A stretch of DNA of 64,000 nucleotides from Streptomyces sp. WM6386 (GCF_000972385.1 NZ_JXTE01000003.1:124001-188000); one strand, 5' to 3'; counted from the first letter of the stretch, positions 8,223-17,337 are shown. Notes: generated by a model from the sequence alone, not told the origin. A program made the numbers and translations.

Positions 8223-8666
8223 TCACCAGGCAGGCCTGATGGGACCATAGGGGGCGATGCGCGCCAATTGATCACGCAACGCCCGCACTTCACCCTCACC
8301 GATCAGTTCGACCCACCCCCGAACGGCCTCCGCGGCCGCCTCCTCCGCAGCCCGGGTGCACGCCCACCCCCGTTCGGTCAGCACGACGAGCCTGGCCCGC
8401 GCGTCGCCGGGATGCGGCCGCCGTTCGACGTACCCCTTCCGCACGAGATCCTCGACGAGCTGACTGGCGGCCTGCTTCGTCACTCCCAGATGGACGGCGA
8501 GATCGGTGACCGTGGCCCCGTCCGGGGCGAGCCGGGTGAAGGCGAACCCGTACATGGGCCGCGCCTCGAACCCCCGCGCGACGACACCGTCGTTGATGCG
8601 ATGCGTCAGCTCACCCGCGGCGGCGAGCAGGACGGCGGACAGGGCCAGGGCTTCGGAGTTCTGCAC
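8223..8666 (-). CDS. MarR-family transcriptional regulator
   Basis: This 147-residue protein has a MarR winged helix: ATVTDLAVHLGVTKQAASQL (helix-turn-helix near residues 50-72) and the wing VRKGYVERRPHPGDARARLV. It diverges from a cupin gene, and two near-identical palindromes with half-site TGGTCAAGC fill the 105-base space between the starts. That arrangement strongly suggests that it represses itself and the cupin gene. The ligand is unknown. Confidence 0.92.
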   Translation of the reverse strand: MQNSEALALSAVLLAAAGELTHRINDGVVARGFEARPMYGFAFTRLAPDGATVTDLAVHLGVTKQAASQLVEDLVRKGYVERRPHPGDARARLVVLTERGWACTRAAEEAAAEAVRGWVELIGEGEVRALRDQLARIAPYGPIRPAW

Positions 8667-8693
8667 GGATGCATTGAAACACCCTTGACAGGT

Positions 8694-8740
8694 TGGTCAA
8701 GCAGCTTGACCATAGAGCACATAGTCAAGCTGCTTGACCA
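8694..8740. promoter_or_regulatory. Twin palindromic operators of the MarR/cupin pair
   Basis: Two 19-bp palindromes are visible: TGGTCAAGC-A-GCTTGACCA at 8694-8712 and TAGTCAAGC-T-GCTTGACCA at 8722-8740. Their centres are 28 bases apart. They lie between the divergent starts at 8666 and 8771, where a MarR dimer pair would block both promoters. Confidence 0.88.
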
Positions 8741-8770
8741 ATTACCGATACGCCGATCCGGAGGCACTCC

Positions 8771-9145
8771 ATGCCCGTCATCCGCTCGTCCGAAGCCGTC
8801 ACGCACGAGATCCACGGCGCCCGCTTCGTCTCGTACGCCACTCCCCTCACCGGCAGCAAGGAGCTGTGCGCCTGGCGCGGCGAGATCCCGGCGGGGACGA
8901 AAGCGCCCGCTCACACGGTCAACCGCGAGGAGATCTTCCATCTCCTCGACGGCGAACTCCTGATCACCCTCGACGACGACACCCACCGCATCACGGCGGG
9001 TGACACCCTGATCATCAACCCCGGCGCGACCCTGAGCGTCGAGAACCCGACCGACCGGACCGCGGTCTCCTGGGTCACCACATCCATCGGCCTGCAGGCG
9101 AAGCTGGCCGACGGCGCGGTCATCACTCCCCCGTGGGCCAACTGA
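8771..9145 (+). CDS. Cupin-domain protein
   Basis: This 124-residue single cupin shows the conserved first motif in degenerate form (AHTVNREEIFHLLDGEL) and the second motif (AGDTLIINPGATLSVENP). In standard cupins the first motif is GxHxHxxxE; here only the His (AH), the Glu and a later His remain, so metal binding is possible but incomplete. It is controlled by the divergent MarR gene, judging by the twin operators. A ribosome site (GGAGG, 8759-8763) precedes ATG 8771. Its 3' end overlaps the convergent NADAR-like gene by 23 bases. Confidence 0.88.
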   Translation: MPVIRSSEAVTHEIHGARFVSYATPLTGSKELCAWRGEIPAGTKAPAHTVNREEIFHLLDGELLITLDDDTHRITAGDTLIINPGATLSVENPTDRTAVSWVTTSIGLQAKLADGAVITPPWAN

Positions 9146-10154
9146 GCTCGGAGCGGACCAACTCCAGCAGCCGGCCGATCCAGTTGCGGCCGCCGCGGGA
9201 GCCGGCGTCCCGCCAGTAGGGGGACTCCTTGTTGCCGGTGTAACTGATCGTCGCGTTGCCGGTGGCAAGGAGGATCTCGGCGAGGTCGGGGTGCCGGGTG
9301 AACTTCGCGCGCAGGAGGCCGGCCATGACGGCGAGGCGTACGTCGGACCAGTCGTCGCCCCGGTGGCTCTCGGCCAGGGTCCAGTAACCCTCGTGCACGG
9401 AGGGATGGGTGCCGCCGGCGAAGTGGACCTCGGCGGGGTAGTTGTTCCGCAGCACGAAGAGGTCGAGTTCCTCGGGCCAGCCCCGGGGGTAGATGACGTC
9501 GCGCAGAACGACGGGTGGCGGGACGGCCTCGGCCGGGTCGTCCGCGTACACCGGTCGCGGCCGCTCCGTGACTCCGTGGTCGTACTCCTCGAAGAACTCG
9601 AGAACGTCCCGGTGCATCTCCTCCGTCACCACCGGGCCGTCCCCGTCCACGGGCTCGCCCACGTCGGTGAGCAGGATCCGCAGGGGGCGGTCCTGGCGCT
9701 CCATGTCGCCCAGGACGTAGACGCGAAGGTGCGCCGGAATCGCCAGGTATGCCTTTCGAAGGGCCTCACGGCCGAGCTCGGTCGACTCCTGCCGGTAGTG
9801 CCGGATCGCCTCGTGACAACGCTGGGCCGTCGTCGGTCTGCCGCTCAACTCCTCGATGCGGTCGGCGACTTCGAGGAGAAAGGTCTCCGGGGTGAGCGGC
9901 TCGGGGTACCGGGCGCCCCAGCTGGACTGCGCCCCGGGATCCCGCACCGCGACGGTCCCCTTGGTCAGCCTGCGCTCCAGTCCGGCCAGGTCGATGAGGT
10001 CGGTTCCCTCGCACTTGATCGCGCCGTCCGCGTACACGACGAGATCATCCACGTAGTACACGTCGCCCAGCTGGTGCCGGCGCCACACATGGCACCAGAC
10101 CCCGTCGACCTTCTCCCCGTCCACCGTCCGATACGTCGGCCCCCGCCATGTCAT
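9123..10154 (-). CDS. NADAR-like C-terminal domain protein
   Basis: This 343-residue protein has an N-terminal region of about 200 residues without a recognised enzyme domain (starting MTWRGPTYRTVDGEKVDGVW) and a C-terminal 110 residues resembling NADAR/YbiA folds: a YPAEVHFAGGTHPSVHEGYW segment, ALA-type helices (AVMAGLLRAKFTRHPDLAEI) and a GRNWIGRLLELVRSEL ending, close to the family's G-x-N-x-L-G-x-L-L-M-x-x-R motif. NADAR proteins act in NAD/ADP-ribose metabolism, and some remove ADP-ribose from guanine. Activity here is inferred. The gene converges on the cupin gene. Confidence 0.75.
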   Translation of the reverse strand: MTWRGPTYRTVDGEKVDGVWCHVWRRHQLGDVYYVDDLVVYADGAIKCEGTDLIDLAGLERRLTKGTVAVRDPGAQSSWGARYPEPLTPETFLLEVADRIEELSGRPTTAQRCHEAIRHYRQESTELGREALRKAYLAIPAHLRVYVLGDMERQDRPLRILLTDVGEPVDGDGPVVTEEMHRDVLEFFEEYDHGVTERPRPVYADDPAEAVPPPVVLRDVIYPRGWPEELDLFVLRNNYPAEVHFAGGTHPSVHEGYWTLAESHRGDDWSDVRLAVMAGLLRAKFTRHPDLAEILLATGNATISYTGNKESPYWRDAGSRGGRNWIGRLLELVRSELSWPTGE

Positions 10155-10168
10155 GCGGGCACCCTATG

Positions 10169-11137
10169 TCACGCCGCCAGCGCCCCCGGCATCACCGCGT
10201 GCGGCCCGAACCTGGCCCGCACGCGGTCCGCGACCTCCTCGATGCGGCGGAGCTTGTCGTCGACGGGGTCGAAGGTGAGCTGGTGGGAGGCCTGTTCGGC
10301 GGGGCCGAGGCTCTCGGCGCGCAGGGACAGCGAGCGGACCCGGGCGCGCTGGAGGCCGAGTGCCTCGTACATCTCGTAGGCCGTCCTGGTCAGCGCGGCC
10401 GAGTGCGCGGTGGGTTCCTTCAGAGTGCGGGTGCGGGTCGTCGCCGACCTGTCGGCGTAGCGGACCGTGAGGGTGAGGGCGCCGCAGACCTTGTCCAGGG
10501 CGCGCAGTCGGGCGCCCAGTTCGTCGGCGGCGGAGAGCAGCCCGCGGCGGTGCCGGTCAGGATCCAACTCGTCGCGAGTGAAGGGGTGTTCGGCGGCCAG
10601 GGAGCGGGAGATCGCGTTCGGGACCACCCGGCCGCGATCGACTCCGCTCGCCTTCTCCCGCAGTTCGCGGCCGACCCGCGCACCCACCAGACGCTGGAGC
10701 GTGGACAGGGGCGCGGCGGCGACCCGGCCGAGGGTGTCGAGGCCGTACTCGCTCAGGGTGCGGGCGGTGGCCGTACCGACGCCGGGGAGCGCGGCGACGG
10801 GCTTCCCGGCGAGGAAGTCCGCACCCTCCTCCTCGGTCACCGCGCAGGTCAGCCCGGGCCGCGCGTCCTTCATCGCCATCCGGGCCAGCATCCGGCCCGG
10901 CCCCGCGCCGATCACGCAGTCGACCCCGTACAGTGCGAGGGCGCGAACCCGGATCACCGAGGCCAGTTCGACGGCGTTCCGCCCGAAGTACCGTTCGGCG
11001 CCCCGCAGATCGGCCAGGGCCGCGTCCGGTGGCAACGCCTCGACGACCGGCGTGAACTCCTCCAGCAACCCGAGCAGACCCGACAGGGCCGCCTCACCCG
11101 TCGGCGGCAGCTGGAAACGTACGCAGAGGATGGTCAT
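10169..11137 (-). CDS. Non-catalytic Y-family polymerase homologue (ImuB-like)
   Basis: This 322-residue protein starts at ATG 11137, overlapping the dnaE2 stop as ATGA. Y-family polymerases start with a D-x-D palm motif and have SIDEA at the second metal site. Here the N-terminal palm is missing about 80 residues, and the second motif reads EALPPDAALADL (residues 33-44), with the catalytic Glu replaced by Ala. The helix-hairpin-helix (ALPGVGTATARTL), the little-finger region and a C-terminal clamp-type QLTF motif are kept. This is what is expected of ImuB, which carries DnaE2 to the clamp rather than polymerising. No imuA is next to it. Confidence 0.85.
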   Translation of the reverse strand: MTILCVRFQLPPTGEAALSGLLGLLEEFTPVVEALPPDAALADLRGAERYFGRNAVELASVIRVRALALYGVDCVIGAGPGRMLARMAMKDARPGLTCAVTEEEGADFLAGKPVAALPGVGTATARTLSEYGLDTLGRVAAAPLSTLQRLVGARVGRELREKASGVDRGRVVPNAISRSLAAEHPFTRDELDPDRHRRGLLSAADELGARLRALDKVCGALTLTVRYADRSATTRTRTLKEPTAHSAALTRTAYEMYEALGLQRARVRSLSLRAESLGPAEQASHQLTFDPVDDKLRRIEEVADRVRARFGPHAVMPGALAA

Positions 11138-14100
11138 CCCGCACTCCCCGGACTCTGGTGCCACAACTTCCGTACCTGTGAAGGCTCTTGACCCGCCGGT
11201 CGCAGATCCGCCCACGGATGCAGTTCGTATCCCGTCGGCATCTGGATGCGCCGGCCGCCGGTCGAATCACCGGCCCCTTCCGGCACGGGCTCCGCCAGCC
11301 GGGCGGAGACCGCGTCGAGGCCGTGCTCGGCGCGCAGTTCGACCAGTTCGGCGAGGTTCCAGGCGGCGGCGCCCACCACGCTTAGGCTGCGCGGGCCGCG
11401 GCGCTGCACGACCCCGCGCACCAGCAGCAGCCAGGAGTGGAAGACGGTGTGGGCGCAGGCGTCGTGCGAGTCGTCGAAGAAGGCGAGGTCGACCAGGCCG
11501 GTGCCGTCGTCCAGGGTGCTGAAGATGACCCGCTTGCCGGACCGGATCGGCGGTGTCTGGGTGGCCGCCTTGGCGCCCGCGACGAGGACCGTCTCGCCGT
11601 GCCGCGCGTCCCGCAGCCGGCGTGCGTCGACCACGCCCAGCTCCGCCAGGAACTCCCGGTGGTCGTCCATCAGGTTGCGCGAGGCGTCCATCGACAGCAC
11701 GCCCAGTTCGGCACTGAGCTTCTCGGCGGAGGACAGGTCCGGGAGCCCGGCGGGCGCGGTCTTCCGTCCGCCCGCCAGCGGCAGTTGGCCGCCACCGGCA
11801 CCTCTCGCTCCCCGGTGCAGCTCGGTCAAGTGCAGTTGAAGGTCACGCCGGTTGGCCCCGAAGGAGTCCAACGCACCCACCTGAGCCAGCCGTTGGGCCA
11901 GCGGTCGGCTCGGCCGGGCCCGCTCCCAGAAGTCCAGCAGTGAGTCGTACGGCCGCCCGTCCGCGATCCGCGCCGCCTCGGCCTCGCTGATGCCATACAC
12001 GTCGGAGAGGGCGAGCCGCAGCCCCCACACCACAGGGGATTCAGACACCAGTTCGATACAGTGTGCGACCGCCGACCGGTTCACATCCAACGGCAGGATC
12101 GGCACCCCACGCCGCCGCGCGTCCGCCAGCAGCAGCCGCTTCGGATACATCCCGGGGTCGTGCGTGAGCAGCCCCGCGTAGAAGGCCGCCGGATGGTGCG
12201 CCTTCAGCCACGCCGACTGGTACGTCGGTACGGCGAAGGCGACCGCGTGGGCCTTGCAGAAGCCGTACGAACCGAAGGCCTCGATGATCTCCCAGGTCCG
12301 CTGAATCGTTTCCGCGTCGTATCCGTTCACCGCCGCGTGCTGCGCGAACCAGAACCGGATCCGCCCCTGCGACTCCGGGTCGGACAGCCCGCGCCGCACC
12401 CGGTCCGCCTCGCCGCGGCCGCAGCCGGTCATGATGTCGACGATGTCGATGATCTGCTCGTGGAAGACGACGACCCCGTACGTCCCCTTCAGCGGCTCCG
12501 CCAGGTCCGGGTGCGGATAGCGCACCGGCGCCCGCCCGTGCCGGGCCTCGATGAACGGCCGCACCATGTCGGCGGCGACCGGACCCGGCCGGAAGAGCGA
12601 GATGTCGACGACGAGGTCGTGGAAAGTGGCCGGCTGAAGCCGCCCGACGAGATCCCGCTGCCCCGGCGACTCGATCTGGAAGCAGCCCAACGTCTCGGTG
12701 GAACGGATGAGTTGGTACGTCGCCGGGTCGCCCGGCGGTACGGCGTCCAGGTCGACCCGCTCCCCCGACGCCCGCTCCACCTCCGCGACCGCGTGCGCCA
12801 TCGCCGACTGCATCCGCACGCCCAGCACGTCCAGCTTGAGCAGCCCGAGATCCTCCACGTCGTCCTTGTCGAACTGCGACATGGGGAAGCCCTCGCCACT
12901 GGTCGGCATGACCGGCGTGCGGTGGAGCAAGGACGCGTCGGAGAGGAGCACCCCGCACGGGTGCATGGCGACTCCGCGCGGGAGGGCGTCGAGGGCCTCG
13001 GTCAGCTCCCAGAGCCGTCCGTACCGCTCCTTCTCCCCCGCGAGCTCCTTGAGTTCGGGCAGCTCTTCCAGCGCCGCGCGGGCGTCGCGGGCGCGGATGT
13101 GCGGGAAGGATTTGGCGATGCGGTCGATGTCGGCGGGGTCCATGGACAGGGCCGCGCCCACGTCCCGGATCGCGTGCCGCACCCGGTACGTCTCCGGCAT
13201 CGCGACCGTCGCCACCCGCTCGGTGCCGAACCGGCCGATGATCGCACGGTAGACCTCCAGGCGACGGGCGGACTCCACGTCGATGTCGATGTCGGGCAGC
13301 ACGAGCCGGCGTTTGGACAGGAACCGCTCCATCAGCAGCCCGTGTTCGACCGGGTCGGCGTGGGCGATGCCGAGGAGGTGGTTGACGAGGGAGCCGGCAC
13401 CGGAGCCGCGCGCGGCCACCCGGATGCCCATGTCCCGTACGTCGTCCACCACTTGAGCGACCGTCAGAAAGTAGGAGGCGTAGCCGTGGTGGGCGATGAT
13501 GTCCAGCTCCCGGTGCATCCGCTCCCAGTAGGCGCGCTGACCGGCGTACCCCTTCAGCACCATCCCCGCCGCCGCCCGTGAGGCGAGCGTCCGCTGGGCG
13601 GTGCGGCGGCTCGCGCCGACGAGGTGCGGTTCGGGGAAGTGGACGGTGCCGATGCCGAGGTCGTCCTCGGGGTCGACCAGACACTCGGCCGCCGTCGCCC
13701 GGGTCTGCTCCAGCAGCCGGTGGGCGGTGTCACGCCTGAAGCCCGCGGCCTCCACGATCCGCTCGGCCGCCGCCAGCATGGCGGACGGGTCCTTGAGCCA
13801 GGCCTCGCCGGAGTCCAGCTCCTTCGTCGGGTCGACGGGGACCAGGCGACGAGCGGCGTCCAGGACGTCGGCGACCGGGCCCTGGCCGGGGTCGGCGTAG
13901 CGGACGGCGTTGCTGAGCACGGGACGCACACGCTGTTCGGCGGCGAAGCCGACGGTGCGGGCGGCGAGGCGCAGGGAGCCGGGGCCGGTTCCCTCGCGGC
14001 CGTGCCAGACGGCCTCCAGTCTGAGGGCGTCGCCGTAGGTCTCGCGCCAGGGGGCCAGGAGCCGGGCCGCCCGGTCCGGGCGTCCGGCGGCGAGGGCGCG

Positions 14101-14601
14101 GCCGACGTCGGAGGCGGGGCCGAGCAGGACGGTCAGGCCGTCCCCTTTGTTCTCGGTCCAGGGCAGCAGGGGCGCGCCCTGCGCACCTTTGCTCCCCTTC
14201 TCGGAGTGTGCCGCCGTGACGAGCCGGCACAGGTCGGCCCAGCCGTGGGCGCCGTCCCGGGCGAGGAAGGTGACGCGGGGTGTCGACTCATCGATGAAGG
14301 CACCTCCGCGCACGGGCGCGCGACGCTTTTCGGGTCGTACGGAAACGCCCTGCCCTGCGGGCTCCGGCGCGAATTCCTCCACCGCCAGCTCCACACCGAA
14401 CACCGGCCGCACTCCTGCCTTCGCGCAGGCCTTGGCGAAGCGGACCGTGCCCGCGAGGGTGTCGCGGTCGGTGAGGGCGAGGGCGTCCATGCCCCGCTCG
14501 AAGGCGCGCTCGGCCAGCCGCTCCGGGTGGGAGGCGCCGTAGCGCAGGGAGAACCCGGAAACGGTGTGCAGATGCGTGAACCCTGGCACCCGCGCCTCCA
14601 T
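11134..14601 (-). CDS. dnaE2: Error-prone DNA polymerase III alpha subunit DnaE2
   Basis: This 1155-residue protein performs mutagenic translesion synthesis after DNA damage. It has the PHP domain at the start (FTHLHTVSGFSLRYG, ALALTDRDTLAG), the C-family catalytic PDIDIDVES motif near residue 438, a finger region with GSGAGSLVNHLLGI, and an OB-fold region near residues 1000-1080. Length is normal for DnaE2 and shorter than replicative DnaE1. Its stop overlaps the ImuB-like gene by four bases, so the two are one transcription unit. A LexA-type box ends four bases before ATG 14601, so expression should be SOS-induced. Confidence 0.95.
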   Translation of the reverse strand: MEARVPGFTHLHTVSGFSLRYGASHPERLAERAFERGMDALALTDRDTLAGTVRFAKACAKAGVRPVFGVELAVEEFAPEPAGQGVSVRPEKRRAPVRGGAFIDESTPRVTFLARDGAHGWADLCRLVTAAHSEKGSKGAQGAPLLPWTENKGDGLTVLLGPASDVGRALAAGRPDRAARLLAPWRETYGDALRLEAVWHGREGTGPGSLRLAARTVGFAAEQRVRPVLSNAVRYADPGQGPVADVLDAARRLVPVDPTKELDSGEAWLKDPSAMLAAAERIVEAAGFRRDTAHRLLEQTRATAAECLVDPEDDLGIGTVHFPEPHLVGASRRTAQRTLASRAAAGMVLKGYAGQRAYWERMHRELDIIAHHGYASYFLTVAQVVDDVRDMGIRVAARGSGAGSLVNHLLGIAHADPVEHGLLMERFLSKRRLVLPDIDIDVESARRLEVYRAIIGRFGTERVATVAMPETYRVRHAIRDVGAALSMDPADIDRIAKSFPHIRARDARAALEELPELKELAGEKERYGRLWELTEALDALPRGVAMHPCGVLLSDASLLHRTPVMPTSGEGFPMSQFDKDDVEDLGLLKLDVLGVRMQSAMAHAVAEVERASGERVDLDAVPPGDPATYQLIRSTETLGCFQIESPGQRDLVGRLQPATFHDLVVDISLFRPGPVAADMVRPFIEARHGRAPVRYPHPDLAEPLKGTYGVVVFHEQIIDIVDIMTGCGRGEADRVRRGLSDPESQGRIRFWFAQHAAVNGYDAETIQRTWEIIEAFGSYGFCKAHAVAFAVPTYQSAWLKAHHPAAFYAGLLTHDPGMYPKRLLLADARRRGVPILPLDVNRSAVAHCIELVSESPVVWGLRLALSDVYGISEAEAARIADGRPYDSLLDFWERARPSRPLAQRLAQVGALDSFGANRRDLQLHLTELHRGARGAGGGQLPLAGGRKTAPAGLPDLSSAEKLSAELGVLSMDASRNLMDDHREFLAELGVVDARRLRDARHGETVLVAGAKAATQTPPIRSGKRVIFSTLDDGTGLVDLAFFDDSHDACAHTVFHSWLLLVRGVVQRRGPRSLSVVGAAAWNLAELVELRAEHGLDAVSARLAEPVPEGAGDSTGGRRIQMPTGYELHPWADLRPAGQEPSQVRKLWHQSPGSAG

Positions 14602-14604
14602 TTT

Positions 14605-14618
14605 CGAACATCAGTTCC
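14605..14618. promoter_or_regulatory. LexA (SOS) box at the dnaE2 start
   Basis: CGAACATCAGTTCC contains GAAC-N4-GTTC, the core of the actinobacterial SOS box. It lies 5-17 bases upstream of the dnaE2 ATG, closer than most LexA sites, which implies that the transcript starts at or next to the start codon. Confidence 0.82.
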
Positions 14619-14722
14619 CAACTGCCTCACCCCCACCATACCCCCAATCCCGAACGTGTGTACGACAACCGTTCGGCCGCCTCCCACCTGCGTAAACGTC
14701 CCTCACCTCGGACTGTGAGGAC

Positions 14723-15772
14723 ATGACACAGAACAGCTTTCTCGCCGAGGTGAAGGACGCGGTCACCCCGCGGGCCACGCTGCTGGTCATCGGAGTGATC
14801 GCCCTCCAGTTGCTGTTCATCGCCTCCTATGTGGGGGCGCTGCACGATCCGAAGCCGAAGGATGTGCCGTTCGGGGTGGCCGCACCGCGGGCCGCGGCCG
14901 AGCAGGCGGTGGCCCGGATGGAGAAGCTGCCCGGCTCACCCCTGGACCCGCGCACGGTGGCCGACGAGGCGACGGCCCGGAAGCAGATCCTGAACCGGGA
15001 CATCGACGGGGCGCTGGTCATCGACCCGGCCGGGACGACCGACACGCTCCTCGTCGCGAGCGGCGGTGGCACCGTCCTCGCCACCACCCTGGAGAGGTAC
15101 CTCACCGCCCTGGAGGCCCCTCGGAAGCGGAGCATCAAGACGGTGGACGTGGCCCCGGCCTCGTCCCAGGACTTCGACGGTCTGTCGGCCTTCTACCTGG
15201 TCGTCGGCTGGTGCGTCGGCGGCTACCTGTGCGCCTCGATCCTGGCGATCAGCGCCGGCGCCCGGCCCGCCAACCCGCGCCGCGCGGTGATCCGGCTGAT
15301 CGTGATGGCACTGGTGTCGATCGCCGGCGGACTGGGCGGCGCGGTGATCGTGGGGCCGATCCTGGACGCGCTGCCGGGCAGCGTGCTCGCCTTCTGGGGG
15401 CTCGGTGCGCTGGTCACCTTCGCGGTGGGGGCGGCGACCCTCGCCCTCCAGGCGATCTTCGGGATCATCGGCATCGGCATCGCGATCCTGCTCGTGGTGA
15501 TCGCGGGCAACCCGAGCGCGGGCGGGGCCTTCCCGCTGCCGATGCTGCCGCCGTTCTGGCAGGCGATCGGCCCGGCTCTGCCACCGGGCGCGGGGACCTG
15601 GACGGCCCGCTCGATCGCCTACTTCAAGGGCAACGACACGACCGCCTCCCTGCTGGTGCTGTCGGCATGGGCGGCGGCCGGGATCGCGGTCACGCTGGGG
15701 GCGGCGGGACTGCGGAGGAAGCGCGAGGGCGAACCGCCGCCGACTCGTGGCGGGGCTGCGCGAGAAGCCTGA
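14723..15772 (+). CDS. YhgE/Pip-like integral membrane protein
   Basis: This 349-residue protein has one N-terminal membrane helix (ATLLVIGVIALQLLFIASYV), an extracellular segment of about 120 residues, then five or six helices from residue 155 on. This is the ABC-2/YhgE-type topology used by exporters and by phage-infection-like proteins. No ATPase partner is adjacent. It starts just after the dnaE2 promoter region and diverges from it. A GAGGAC ribosome site precedes ATG 14723. The substrate is unknown. The 3' end carries an 18-bp direct repeat that continues beyond the stop. Confidence 0.82.
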   Translation: MTQNSFLAEVKDAVTPRATLLVIGVIALQLLFIASYVGALHDPKPKDVPFGVAAPRAAAEQAVARMEKLPGSPLDPRTVADEATARKQILNRDIDGALVIDPAGTTDTLLVASGGGTVLATTLERYLTALEAPRKRSIKTVDVAPASSQDFDGLSAFYLVVGWCVGGYLCASILAISAGARPANPRRAVIRLIVMALVSIAGGLGGAVIVGPILDALPGSVLAFWGLGALVTFAVGAATLALQAIFGIIGIGIAILLVVIAGNPSAGGAFPLPMLPPFWQAIGPALPPGAGTWTARSIAYFKGNDTTASLLVLSAWAAAGIAVTLGAAGLRRKREGEPPPTRGGAAREA

Positions 15773-15912
15773 GGACGAACCGCCGCCGACTCGGATGCCG
15801 CAGTGCGCCCGAGTGGCCGCCGGCGGAAGACCGCCACGATCGACCCGCATCCGCCGACGGCGCCCCACCCCCACCAGGGCCACCCGCACCCGACCACGAA
15901 ACCCGCACGGGC

Positions 15913-15966
15913 GGTGCGGGCGGTGCGGGCGGTGCGGGTGGTGCGGGCGGTGCGGGTGGTGCGGGT
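15913..15966. repeat. Six tandem copies of a 9-bp unit (GGTGCGGGC/T)
   Basis: Six 9-bp units occupy the intergenic region between the membrane protein and the protease; they differ only in the last base. There are no spacers. The unit would encode a Gly-Gly-Ala repeat if translated, but no convincing gene covers it. Confidence 0.9.
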
Positions 15967-15975
15967 GGGAAACAA

Positions 15976-16005
15976 GAAGTCCCGCCCCCAAAGGGGCGGG
16001 ACTTC
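15976..16005. terminator. Terminator downstream of the streptogrisin-like gene
   Basis: A perfect 13-bp stem (gaagtcccgcccc at 15976-15988 and its complement at 15993-16005) with loop caaa lies 16 bases beyond the stop of the protease at 16022, and also downstream of the plus-strand membrane gene. Confidence 0.9.
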
Positions 16006-16021
16006 AAAGAACCACGAACCG

Positions 16022-17104
16022 TCAGCCGATCGACGCCCCCGTGGCCGACAACGCCTCGGTCACCGGCTGGAAGAACGTCTCCCCACCGGAGGTGCAGTCA
16101 CCGCTGCCACCCGAGGTGAGTCCGATCGCGCTGCTTCCGGAGAACAGCGAGCCACCACTGTCCCCGGGCTCCGCGCAGACGTCCGTCTGGATCAGCCCGT
16201 TGACGATGTCACCGTTCCCGTAGTTCACGGTCGCGTCCAGCCCCGTGACCTTGCCGGAGTGCACCTGCGTCGTGGAGCCGCTGCGCGTGACCGACTGCCC
16301 GACCGTCGCCGCCGCGGCCCCCGTGATCGCCTGCGAGGACCCGTTGTAGAGGTTCACCTCGCTCGGGTGATCGACCTCGGCCGTGTACTTGACCAGCCCG
16401 TAGTCGTTGTCCGGGAAGCTGGACACCTCGTTCGTGCCGATCTCGGCCCCGCTCGAGTCCGACCAGGTGGAGATGGACTCGGTGCAGTGCCCGGCGGTGA
16501 GGAAGTACGGCTCCCCGCCCTTGACCACGTTGAACCCGAGCGAGCACCGCCCGCTGCCACCGGTGATCGCGTCACCGCCGGCGACGAAGGGCTTGAACTC
16601 CCCCTTCGTGCGCTGGAGTTCGGCCGTGGCACCGAGCTCGTCGACGACCTTCGTGAGCTTGGCCCACTCCGCGTCGGAGACCGTGCGGTCGGCGGTGACG
16701 ACCACCTTGTTGGTGGTCGGGTCGGTCGCCCAGGACGTACCCGGGATCGTCGCGTCCTGCTTGAGCGTGGAGCGGGCGCTCTTCAGCTCGGCGAGGGAGT
16801 TCGCCACGACCCGCGCCTTGGCGCCGGCCGCCTCGACGGTGTCGGCCGCGGTCTCACTGAGGACGTTCACGACGAGATTCTTGGTCTTCGCGTCGTAATA
16901 CGTTCCCGCCGCCGCGGTTCCGAGGTCCTTGCCGAGCGTCGAGGCGAGCTTTCCGGCCGCCGCGACCGACAGGGGCTCGGGTGCGGAGCTCTTAGCGGGC
17001 TCGCTGGCGTTCGCAGTCTGGAAGGTGATGCCCGCGGCGACCAGTGCGGCGATTCCCGCACCTGCCAGGGCTGCCCGCCGCTTGGGTATGCGTCGGTGCT
17101 TCAA
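16022..17104 (-). CDS. Secreted S1 protease, streptogrisin type (alpha-lytic family)
   Basis: This 360-residue preproprotease has a signal peptide (about 1-34, ending ANA), a propeptide of about 140 residues and a mature chymotrypsin-fold domain. The mature part begins near IVAGG-like [16 protein letters not shown]. The triad is visible: His in FLTAGHCTE, Asp in [11 protein letters not shown] and Ser in [12 protein letters not shown]. The C-terminal [13 protein letters not shown] is typical of streptogrisins. It is the first of two such genes in the window. The upstream region 17105-17337 is non-coding and probably holds its promoter. Confidence 0.95.
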   Translation of the reverse strand: MKHRRIPKRRAALAGAGIAALVAAGITFQTANASEPAKSSAPEPLSVAAAGKLASTLGKDLGTAAAGTYYDAKTKNLVVNVLSETAADTVEAAGAKARVVANSLAELKSARSTLKQDATIPGTSWATDPTTNKVVVTADRTVSDAEWAKLTKVVDELGATAELQRTKGEFKPFVAGGDAITGGSGRCSLGFNVVKGGEPYFLTAGHCTESISTWSDSSGAEIGTNEVSSFPDNDYGLVKYTAEVDHPSEVNLYNGSSQAITGAAAATVGQSVTRSGSTTQVHSGKVTGLDATVNYGNGDIVNGLIQTDVCAEPGDSGGSLFSGSSAIGLTSGGSGDCTSGGETFFQPVTEALSATGASIG

Positions 17105-17337
17105 CTCGGGTCCTCCTGTGGGGGGTCGGCCCGGTCGGTTGTGGGGACCTCGTGGGCCGGAAGGCTGGTTGACGAGCGCCTACTCTTCCGAACTGCATGG
17201 GGGGCGCACAAGGTTGAGTTCCGGACGCGCGTAGAACGCGGTTGCGCGCCCCTCTCGGGTTGACCGTGTGCAGTCACACCAGGCGACTTCGCAGTGCAAA
17301 CACTACGTGCGGGTAACCAATGAGCAGCCTGTGAGGT

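Noticed and set aside
12061..13581. Open frame antisense to dnaE2
   Set aside because: Arg/Val/His-rich shadow with no recognisable motif.
14654..14680. Second SOS-like inverted repeat (CGAAC ... GTTCG)
   Set aside because: The spacer is about 15 bases instead of 4, so it does not fit a LexA site.
15913..15966. Possible CRISPR array
   Set aside because: The units are 9 bp with no spacers, which makes this a simple tandem repeat.
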